A stretch of 64,000 nt of DNA from a virus. Positions 49,657-56,635 of this stretch are shown here, piece after piece (positions within the stretch are counted from its first letter, which is position 1; every line of letters begins with the position of its first letter). The position numbers and the translations under genes were made by a program. The notes under the pieces are model-generated. The model had not been told where the DNA came from, made no database searches, and saw only the letters and a program-made list of their open reading frames with translations. The stretch is from IMG/VR virus record IMGVR_UViG_3300010371_000029, positions 62,001-126,000 of that record; one strand, written 5' to 3'.

Positions 49657-50340
49657 TTAATGTTTTAAAAATACAAGGTCAGTTTTTTGTTTCCCGAAGC
49701 AATAACCGCACGTTTCACAATCCTTTATTTTACCCGCTTCTTCTGGACAAATCAATGCCTTTCTATTATCAGGCCCTATATACCAGCTATCGTTCATTCT
49801 AATGAGCCTTTTATCACCTTCAATCCAGGCGCGACGGAACGTCGCAGGGGGTAATTCTTCTATTGAAGGGTCTAAAGAAGCAAAAATAGTTACATTAGGT
49901 AATAAGTTAAGAGAAAGTAATAAATCTACATATTCGGGCAAACGCCAAGAGCGAGTATATCCCCAAAAGGTAGTATCTTTTTCTCTATTGCATAACTCAA
50001 TCCATGATTGAACATATTCGGGACTATCAAAATCACCCGATACATGTATTCTAACTATCTTAGCAGTTTTAGGTAATATTGGTAACTGTGCGCCGGCAAC
50101 AGTATTTTCAGTCCATAAATCCCAAATAGGTTTGTTTTGTATAAGTCTCATTGCCCAACAATATTTAATACATTCTGTAGCCCCTGGACAGCTTGGGCCG
50201 GGCAGCTTACTATAAGTGAATACATTAGGCCCTAACTTACTATTTCCTCGTCCATAGGGCGATAGGGAGGCTCTACGGTCCTCTATAAGATAAGTTGTAA
50301 GGTCTTCTTTAGAGACCGAATATTTTGAAGCTTCCGTCAT
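49657..50340 (-). CDS. phage Gp88-like protein
   Basis: The 227-residue protein has GNSKLGPNVFTYSKLPGPSC, CIKYCWAMR, VRIHVSGDFDSPEYVQSW, FWGYTRSWR and a C-terminal cluster CETCGYCFGK. This resembles the phage gene product 88 family with conserved Cys (possible metal or Fe-S ligands). Its biochemical role is unknown. Confidence 0.7.
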   Translation of the reverse strand: MTEASKYSVSKEDLTTYLIEDRRASLSPYGRGNSKLGPNVFTYSKLPGPSCPGATECIKYCWAMRLIQNKPIWDLWTENTVAGAQLPILPKTAKIVRIHVSGDFDSPEYVQSWIELCNREKDTTFWGYTRSWRLPEYVDLLLSLNLLPNVTIFASLDPSIEELPPATFRRAWIEGDKRLIRMNDSWYIGPDNRKALICPEEAGKIKDCETCGYCFGKQKTDLVFLKH

Positions 50341-50942
50341 TTTACTAGGGTAAACAGATACGAAAGCAGCGCACTACGAGAGATATCAGATGGTTCAGTA
50401 TAAGAATCTGCTAGATTGGGTACTAAATCATACCCCGTTGCTCTGAATGCATAACTTACCATACTTGAACAAACCAATCCTTTTATTTTAGTTAAATCAT
50501 CATAATTAGCCTGATAACATAATCTAAACCCAGCAAGGTGGGTAAGCCCCATCCAGAAAATAGATTTATACGAATATGGGCGACCCGTTAGTTCTCTGGC
50601 CGTATTTGTAACAACCTCTGGTTGTAGGTTGATAGTCCTACCATCCAGACAGTTACGGTCGTATATTACATTATAGGGTGTGGGGCGATAAACGTCAATG
50701 CAACCAGAACGTTGCCTGACTTGTTCTTCTAAAGAAACGGCGCGACCACCGCGAAATTCCCGAAACTCAATACATTCGGGAGTAGCCCCATGAAGGGAGG
50801 CTATGGCGCAATGAGAATAACGGCCCCTGCCAGCCAGCTTAACGAATGGGGAAAAGATTCGGCGGTCTCGAAAGAGAAGAACGTCTGCTTCTCGGATTAA
50901 AGATTTAGCGTCTCTGAATCTTATGTGGCTTTTAAGATACAA
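50337..50942 (-). CDS. permuted NlpC/P60-like (YiiX/YaeF-type) protein
   Basis: The 201-residue protein has ADVLLFRDRRIFSPFVKLAG, then GRYSHCAIAS (His first) and later KIKGLVCSSMVSYAFRATGY (Cys second), the circularly permuted papain-like order of the YiiX/LRAT-like group. It probably hydrolyses peptide, amide or ester bonds in the envelope. No signal peptide is seen. Confidence 0.78.
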   Translation of the reverse strand: MYLKSHIRFRDAKSLIREADVLLFRDRRIFSPFVKLAGRGRYSHCAIASLHGATPECIEFREFRGGRAVSLEEQVRQRSGCIDVYRPTPYNVIYDRNCLDGRTINLQPEVVTNTARELTGRPYSYKSIFWMGLTHLAGFRLCYQANYDDLTKIKGLVCSSMVSYAFRATGYDLVPNLADSYTEPSDISRSALLSYLFTLVK

Positions 50943-51283
50943 GAGAGATTTTCCTTAGATTGTTCTTTAGTTACTTCAAATAGCGAGTCATAAATCATCT
51001 CGCCGTATTGGTCATAAGTTTCCCCATCTACGTGGTTTTTAATTACGCGATGGACGGCTCGACTGTGAAAATATGACAATCTAGGTGGTATATCGGGTAA
51101 TTCAGAAGCTTTCTTATTTCGACAATAACTAATTATTTCAACTATATCAACAATAATACCTAAAATAGTAGCAATAGTAACAATAGAAAGAATAACAAAA
51201 CCAAACTTATTAGGGTCGTCATCAGTATGACCTTTTTGCATTAACCTATCATGGACAAGTATGGCGAAGTCTTCTCTAGTCAT
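50921..51283 (-). CDS. membrane protein, 120 aa
   Basis: One transmembrane stretch (FGFVILSIVTIATILGIIVDIV) separates an N-terminal cytoplasmic helix from a longer C-terminal domain. No family recognised. It overlaps the desaturase-like gene by 8 bases. Confidence 0.6.
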   Translation of the reverse strand: MTREDFAILVHDRLMQKGHTDDDPNKFGFVILSIVTIATILGIIVDIVEIISYCRNKKASELPDIPPRLSYFHSRAVHRVIKNHVDGETYDQYGEMIYDSLFEVTKEQSKENLSCILKAT

Positions 51284-51725
51284 GGAAAACTACCTTTGCT
51301 ATTTGATTTGTGATAAAATTGGACCAGCCATTAATAACTGAGAAATTTCTATTAAATGCACCTGAATGGTGCGAAGCATGAGATTCTGGGGGAATGAAAA
51401 TATAAAATCGCTGTAAAGCGATTATCCATTTTGGAGCAGGATGATGCGTGTAATAATGTGGGATTTGGGAAGCTCCAATAAAAATGCCTAATGGTAAAAG
51501 CCAAGATGTAAGAAAAAAGAATGATAATATAATTAAAGGTACTCCGGCTAATGTCGGATACCAATCAAATGTCATAGTCCAGGGCCGCTCATGATGATTT
51601 CTAAAATCGGCCACCTGGGAAGGAATGTTCCAACCTCTATCTGTTATTATATGATAGAGCGCAGTGATAAAGTCCGCTAAAAAATAGATAAAGACAAGCT
51701 TTATCAATAAGAGGCAAATGTTCAG
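51276..51725 (-). CDS. CarF/TMEM189-like membrane desaturase homologue
   Basis: A polytopic protein with the His clusters of the TMEM189/Kua/CarF family: ALYHIITDRGW, FRNHHERPW, HYYTHHPAPKWI and ESHASHHSGAF, ending with INGWSNF. In animals and myxobacteria these are plasmanylethanolamine desaturases that make plasmalogens. The likely start is CTG 51725 (CTGA overlap, GGAG 7 bases before), giving 149 residues; the frame is open to 51746. It would act in the host membrane. Substrate not known. Confidence 0.8.
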   Translation of the reverse strand: MNICLLLIKLVFIYFLADFITALYHIITDRGWNIPSQVADFRNHHERPWTMTFDWYPTLAGVPLIILSFFFLTSWLLPLGIFIGASQIPHYYTHHPAPKWIIALQRFYIFIPPESHASHHSGAFNRNFSVINGWSNFITNQIAKVVFHD

Positions 51726-52489
51726 GTTTCCATCTCCAAAACCCAAGCGTCATCACATAAATTAGGATTAAGAATATAATTATAAGGAATAGTAAAATTT
51801 CCCTTATCTCCCCATTGTTCACTCCAACTATTTCGACCATTAAATCTTTGAGTTGAATTATTATAACCTGTCAAAACAACACAGTGTCCGCCAAGTAATT
51901 TTTCATTCTTTTTTGGCATTGGCACAATACCAGTTTTAGCTACTTGGTCCGATTCAAAACTTTCATAAACAGAAATACCAATAACTACCGGGAGTTTCTG
52001 AGCTAAAGGAGCTTGAATAGCAGCAAGATTAGTATTATCAACTGAGAGGTATTCAGTAACTATAGTTTTAAGGGCATTTTGGAAAGCTACCTGAGGAGGT
52101 TTTTGGGTAAATTTAGAAATATCATATGGCCAATAGAATTGATTTGGAGCACCGAGTTTATTAAGAACTTTTACACCATCTCTAATCATTGCCCCGGAAT
52201 CTTGATTTACCGTTCCTTCAATATTTCTTTCATTCCAATATATGAAAAGATTAGATGGGCGAAACATCTTAAGCCCTTGTTTTGTAAGGAGATAAGCTAC
52301 TGCCGCACCTAAACCAAAAGAAGTGCATGCTCCTAAATTTCCCTGGTCCCAAACTTGCGGGAACATGGGGGTCAAGTCTATCTTATTAGGAAGTGGTGTA
52401 GCTCTGTTAAGATGATATTGGGCGATGTGGTCTCTGTGGTCGGGAAGACTAGGTTTCCAACCGTATTTTCGATTTCGAGTTGTTAACAT
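51722..52489 (-). CDS. papain-like (C1A) cysteine protease
   Basis: The 255-residue protein has the complete papain triad: VWDQGNLGACTSFG (Gln49, Cys55), LGGHCVVLTGYN (His202) and GRNSWSEQWG (Asn220). There is no signal peptide or propeptide, so it is probably active in the cytoplasm or carried in virions. A second papain-like protein lies at 56636. Confidence 0.9.
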   Translation of the reverse strand: MLTTRNRKYGWKPSLPDHRDHIAQYHLNRATPLPNKIDLTPMFPQVWDQGNLGACTSFGLGAAVAYLLTKQGLKMFRPSNLFIYWNERNIEGTVNQDSGAMIRDGVKVLNKLGAPNQFYWPYDISKFTQKPPQVAFQNALKTIVTEYLSVDNTNLAAIQAPLAQKLPVVIGISVYESFESDQVAKTGIVPMPKKNEKLLGGHCVVLTGYNNSTQRFNGRNSWSEQWGDKGNFTIPYNYILNPNLCDDAWVLEMET

Positions 52490-52501
52490 ATAGACCTTTC
52501 T

Positions 52502-53164
52502 TTAACTGCCGCAGCTAGAACAGCCGCCGCTTCTCATACGAGGGGATGGATGAATAAAGCTATCGCTCTTAGGAGCAAGACTTTGCCCTGGATTAATACC
52601 GGTACAGCCTTTGCTGTCGCAATTGAACCATTTACCATTCTTCCAAGTGAAAACCTTTCCATTGTACTTAAAATGAGTTTGTCCATTTTTAATAAAAACT
52701 TCAAGGTCGGGATAACGCCCAGTACAGTTACAAGTGTCACAATTACAATTACATGTACAATCTTCCTTGCCTGTACAATCAGGACAGGAACATTGACACG
52801 CTTCATTAGAAGCGGTCTTAGGAGGTGCCATAGCCGCCTTTATATCTCCCAACATAGAACGTAGTTCTTTAAATTGTTCTTCAGTAAGCTTCTTAAATTC
52901 AGCCAATTCGTCTTTAGAAGCGGACCTATCGGGCTCACAGTAGGGACAATCTTGCGTAAATAACCCATCTCCACTTCTCAGTTTGCCAGTACCCTTACAG
53001 TAGGGGCATTTAGAACGTTCGTATTTCGCCGGAGTAATTGGGGTAAGAACATCAGATAGAATGATAGATTCAAGGGCAATTTGTGGTTTATAATTAGTGT
53101 GAATGGGCTCCTGAGTTGAGCACCCAATTAAAAAGATAAGGCCGATAGGAATTAGATTTTTCAT
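52502..53164 (-). CDS. Cys-rich lipoprotein with DnaJ-like zinc repeats
   Basis: Start ATG 53164 (ATGA overlap). It has a lipoprotein signal (LIPIGLIFLIGCS). A CPYCKGTGKL ... CPYC pair resembles DnaJ zinc fingers. A dense Cys cluster follows (CQCSCPDCTGKEDCTCNCNC, then DTCNC), and a terminal GGCSSCG. The protein could bind metal outside the membrane, like a metallothionein. Function inferred from composition only. Confidence 0.75.
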   Translation of the reverse strand: MKNLIPIGLIFLIGCSTQEPIHTNYKPQIALESIILSDVLTPITPAKYERSKCPYCKGTGKLRSGDGLFTQDCPYCEPDRSASKDELAEFKKLTEEQFKELRSMLGDIKAAMAPPKTASNEACQCSCPDCTGKEDCTCNCNCDTCNCTGRYPDLEVFIKNGQTHFKYNGKVFTWKNGKWFNCDSKGCTGINPGQSLAPKSDSFIHPSPRMRSGGCSSCGS

Positions 53165-53370
53165 AGAGCATCTCCGGGGATGGGCCAATCTATTACATTA
53201 AAATACGCCACGTCCGTTAGGGCATGTTCCTCGCCCGCTATAATAATATGGTCTGTCATAATATGAGCAGTGTGAAAATTATGTGGGCGACCGTTCAATA
53301 CATCTGAAGTAAGAACGATAGCTGCCCAATTTAAAGTACCACTAGGAACCGGACCTTTTTGCCAGGACAT
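53161..53370 (-). CDS. small protein with WxKGPVP start
   Basis: A 69-residue beta-rich protein: SWQKGPVPSGTLNWAAIVLT, then HIIIAGEEHALTDV. The gene at 56092 carries a similar segment (HWKKGPVPQDTYGAGYIVLA), so they are distant paralogues. Unknown function. Confidence 0.6.
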   Translation of the reverse strand: MSWQKGPVPSGTLNWAAIVLTSDVLNGRPHNFHTAHIMTDHIIIAGEEHALTDVAYFNVIDWPIPGDAL

Positions 53371-53465
53371 TATATTTCTCCTTCTGGATTACTAAAACCT
53401 AAATCGTCGATATCTTCATCACCCCAATTATCTTCTTCATTCAAAAGAGGATTATCGCCGCACAT
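53370..53465 (-). CDS. acidic peptide, 31 aa
   Basis: ATG 53465 to TAA 53370 (TAATG overlap with the next gene) encodes MCGDNPLLNEEDNWGDEDID plus eleven. Very acidic. Supported by the coupling junction only. Confidence 0.38.
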   Translation of the reverse strand: MCGDNPLLNEEDNWGDEDIDDLGFSNPEGEI

Positions 53466-53473
53466 AACGGCCT

Positions 53474-54031
53474 CTAAGTTAAGGATATATACCAACAATC
53501 CTTATATTTTAAAGAAATATCCTCCACTCTAAAGCATTCATTAACAGCTTGAACTAAATCGTGATGATAATCAGTTCTATAATCATGCCCCGCTATAACG
53601 CCGCCCGGTTTTACCTTAGGGAGCCAAGCCTTTATATCCGCTTTTACGGCATCATATCCGTGGTCGGCATCAATAAAGACGAAATCAAGCGAATTATCTT
53701 TATATTTTTTAGAAATTTCAACAGAAGACCCTTTTATAGGATTTATCCAATTAGCTACTGGTGCAATATTTTTTAAAAATTCACCCAAATATTCTTCTCT
53801 TTTATAAAAATTAGCAAATGGACTTCCCTTTTCTAACTCAAACACATCAACCGCGTCAAATTTTATATTTTTACCAGAATTATGAATTTCAACCCCCATA
53901 AAAGCGGCTGAACACCCCAAATAAGACCCAACTTCAACAAAATGGGCTCCGTTTGGAGCCCGTATTACTATATCTTTATACAGTGATTGATAATCAAACC
54001 ACCCAGGGATATTTTTATAAAAGTGTTCCAT
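53474..54031 (-). CDS. SAM methyltransferase, family 24-like
   Basis: A 185-residue class I methyltransferase: FVEVGSYLGCSAAFMG (motif I), FDAVDVFE, LDFVFIDADHGYDAVKAD and PGGVIAGHDYR. Methyltransf_24 type, usually acting on sugars or small molecules. Near glycosyltransferases, so glycan methylation is likely. Confidence 0.82.
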   Translation of the reverse strand: MEHFYKNIPGWFDYQSLYKDIVIRAPNGAHFVEVGSYLGCSAAFMGVEIHNSGKNIKFDAVDVFELEKGSPFANFYKREEYLGEFLKNIAPVANWINPIKGSSVEISKKYKDNSLDFVFIDADHGYDAVKADIKAWLPKVKPGGVIAGHDYRTDYHHDLVQAVNECFRVEDISLKYKDCWYISLT

Positions 54032-54051
54032 TTATAATACACCTAAAACGA

Positions 54052-54771
54052 TTATTTTAGAACGTCACGAAACCTACTTTCTCCATCTGGACAACGAGAT
54101 AAGAAAGTTTGCATTTTATTTTTATTTATATCTCTGTTTTTAATTATTTTCCCATCAATTCGGGGGGTAACTCGCCCAAACCAATTTTCACCGTCCGCCC
54201 CCAAATGAAGAACGTTAAAATTCAATCTTTTATGTTTATCTCTTGTCCATCTGGCCTGAAATTTAGTATCTGAACACCCAACATGCCCATAATCTTTAGA
54301 GTACCAAGGCAATTCGGTTAAAACCGGGTCATCACCATTAAATAATTGAAAATACCCCGGAAATTCGTAACCCTCATCTTTAGGGGGCCATCCCCACCTA
54401 CTAGGATTAGATAGGTCTTTAGTTTCTTTAACTATAATTCTTCGGGGAGCATAAATATTACCTATCTCTATATCCCCAAACTGGATATTATCTGGTAATA
54501 ATATATCGGCATCCAAAAAACAAATCCACCCCGTTCTTCCTATTTTATCTAAAATCTCTTCATAAGCCGCCCCCCGATTGAAGGATGCATCTCTTTCATA
54601 AAAAATATTAGTTTTAAATATCTCAATATTTTTAAAATTAGAAGAAATATCATATGTTTCTTTATCATCGAAATCAGTTATAATAATAACCTTTTCAAAA
54701 GTTTTAGATATATTAGGCAAAGTTATTTCTAATAAGTCGCCAAATCCTACACATGCTATAATTCCTATCAC
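54052..54771 (-). CDS. GT-A glycosyltransferase-like protein
   Basis: A 239-residue protein with DxD-type motif ICFLDADILLP near residue 85 and a C-terminal HLGADGENWFGRVTPRI. The N-terminal strands (IGIIACVGFGDLLEITLPNI) match the N-terminal fragment of the pseudogene at 55772-56087, and the C-terminal part matches its other end. Likely a nucleotide-sugar transferase. Confidence 0.75.
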   Translation of the reverse strand: MIGIIACVGFGDLLEITLPNISKTFEKVIIITDFDDKETYDISSNFKNIEIFKTNIFYERDASFNRGAAYEEILDKIGRTGWICFLDADILLPDNIQFGDIEIGNIYAPRRIIVKETKDLSNPSRWGWPPKDEGYEFPGYFQLFNGDDPVLTELPWYSKDYGHVGCSDTKFQARWTRDKHKRLNFNVLHLGADGENWFGRVTPRIDGKIIKNRDINKNKMQTFLSRCPDGESRFRDVLK

Positions 54772-55775
54772 AGTTTTTCTCCATTAAAATAGACTTCATC
54801 TATATCAAAATTGTCTTCGTATCCTATACAATTAACATCTGGATAAAAAGACTTGATATAATCAGTCCAAAACGCATTATGGTCAATTAATCGTTGATTA
54901 TGTCCAATCCTTGAAATTGGTACTATATATTTACCATGTATATTTTTATCAAAACACATTGAACTTAACATAGCGTATCTATATAACATATTATAACTTA
55001 TTGCTTCTTCATTAATTATTAATATATTATGATTTCTATTAACTGATTCAGCAATTTTAAAAAATCTACATAAATGATGAGTGTTCCATTTGAAACATTT
55101 AATTTCATTGTGGAATCTTATAGAAGCCTCAAGACTCATAGCTTTTGTTCCATCTAAGAAATGTCCATTACCAACTCTTCCTTGAGTGTGGTGTCTAAAT
55201 CTACCAGCTTGTACGGCATCGTTTGTTTGTGGACTTAAAAATAAGGTTTCGTTAATGGTTCCCCAATTAAAAGATAGATTTTCTTCTACTAATCTTTTTT
55301 TATTAAAAACGCCACATAAATCATCTAGAATAGGTATAACTTGCCCATCTAATCTGTAGATATTTCCAGTATTTTCAATGTGTAAGGCAAATAGATTAGG
55401 ATTAAGTTGTTTCTCTAGAAAATCATACCATCCTTTATTTTCTGGGTGGTAAAAAAGGTCTCCGTGTTGTATTAATACCCAATCTTTTATGTCTCCATGT
55501 CTTACAACCCAATCCAGTAATAATAAATGATTAACTGGTTCCATATTAGTTCGATTATCATTACACTTATTCAAATCAATAGGAGCTATAATACATCTAC
55601 ATTTAAATCGTTCCACCGCAATTTGCAGATATTCTTTTACTTCTGGATATAAATCTTCAGATAGTAATAGAGCTATATCAAGCTCATCAGTCCCAGCAGT
55701 TTGACGAATATTACCAAGACAACTATAAATTAGACAGGGAAATCTACCTATAGGTACTATAATAGTAATTTTCAT
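54768..55775 (-). CDS. GT2-like glycosyltransferase
   Basis: Start ATG 55775 (MKITIIVPIGRFPCLIYSCL); the frame is open to 55805 within the pseudogene. GT-A features: the N-terminal strand and an acidic motif (VLIQHGDLFYHPENKGW) in place of a canonical DxD. 335 residues. The substrate is unknown. Confidence 0.7.
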   Translation of the reverse strand: MKITIIVPIGRFPCLIYSCLGNIRQTAGTDELDIALLLSEDLYPEVKEYLQIAVERFKCRCIIAPIDLNKCNDNRTNMEPVNHLLLLDWVVRHGDIKDWVLIQHGDLFYHPENKGWYDFLEKQLNPNLFALHIENTGNIYRLDGQVIPILDDLCGVFNKKRLVEENLSFNWGTINETLFLSPQTNDAVQAGRFRHHTQGRVGNGHFLDGTKAMSLEASIRFHNEIKCFKWNTHHLCRFFKIAESVNRNHNILIINEEAISYNMLYRYAMLSSMCFDKNIHGKYIVPISRIGHNQRLIDHNAFWTDYIKSFYPDVNCIGYEDNFDIDEVYFNGEKL

Positions 55776-56087
55776 TTTAATCTTTCGGAAACTCTTCCAT
55801 TCCAATTAACTCTATCTGGTCCTAAGTGTAATACCTTAAAAGGTAAATGAAGTCTATTGTCGGGATGATATAAATCTAAAAACTTAATATCTGCAATAGA
55901 AACATTTTTATATTTAGAAGGATTCTGTTATATGAACCTTAACATTTGAGTACAAACTACAGAGATGAATTGTCTCGCTATCGCGTGGACAAGTAAGAAC
56001 AATTATTTCATCGAAGTAACGGGCATTGTGGTAGAGCGCCACCCTGAATAAGTCTGCATAGTCTACACAGGCTATAAAAGCACGCAT
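55772..56087 (-). pseudogene. glycosyltransferase remnant (internal deletion, frameshift)
   Basis: An N-terminal piece from ATG 56087 (MRAFIACVDYADLFRVALYH...) stops at TAA 55914. In another frame directly after comes KYKNVSIADIKFLDLYHPDN and HLPFKVLHLGPDRVNWNGRV, stopping at 55772. Both match the ends of the intact gene at 54052 (IACVGFGDLLEI; FNVLHLGADGENWFGRV). The middle with the catalytic motif is missing, so it is a decayed paralogue. Confidence 0.8.
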
Positions 56088-56091
56088 TAGA

Positions 56092-56445
56092 CTAATCGCC
56101 TTCTCTATCCAAAACGGAACGTTCGCGTTCCGTCATGTGTTTTAAACTGTCGTTATAGAAGCTGGCGCTATCTAACGGCATGGAAACTTCCTTAGCCCCC
56201 CACAGTGTAATTACGTGGTCGCCCTCAAATTTAGCGAAAACTTGTTTACCGGCAAACTCTCCATCTGCGAGAACGATATAGCCGGCCCCATAGGTATCTT
56301 GGGGTACTGGCCCCTTTTTCCAATGCGAAGTTTCAATAAGATAAGGTTGAATCAAAAAGAGAAAGGTTACAATGCCGGAATACATTGCGAGCAAAGTGAG
56401 AAGGAAGACGCTACAGAACGATTTGACTTTTTCGTGGAAACTCAT
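56092..56445 (-). CDS. membrane-anchored protein with KKGPVP segment
   Basis: Start ATG 56445 with AGAGAGG upstream. A transmembrane helix (CSVFLLTLLAMYSGIVTFLF) is followed by HWKKGPVPQDTYGAGYIVLA, similar to the protein at 53161. The C-terminal part is charged. No named family. Confidence 0.65.
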   Translation of the reverse strand: MSFHEKVKSFCSVFLLTLLAMYSGIVTFLFLIQPYLIETSHWKKGPVPQDTYGAGYIVLADGEFAGKQVFAKFEGDHVITLWGAKEVSMPLDSASFYNDSLKHMTERERSVLDREGD

Positions 56446-56456
56446 ATAAACCTCTC

Positions 56457-56624
56457 TTAATAATTTTCTACATAATCCATTAGATAACAACTTCTTTTCA
56501 AATCCGGGTAAGCTACTTCAATCATTTTAATTAATTCATTATTAGTGGGCCAATTTTCTCTTAGGGCAAGCCCATGTTGGTAAAGTATTTTTTGACATTC
56601 TTTTTTACTTAAGTTTATAGTCAT
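56457..56624 (-). CDS. hypothetical protein, 55 aa
   Basis: ATG 56624 to TAA 56457 encodes MTINLSKKECQKILYQHGLA plus a helical C-terminal part (NELIKMIEVAYPDLKRSC). It lies directly after the papain-like gene. No family recognised. Confidence 0.55.
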   Translation of the reverse strand: MTINLSKKECQKILYQHGLALRENWPTNNELIKMIEVAYPDLKRSCYLMDYVENY

Positions 56625-56635
56625 GGTCGTAGACC

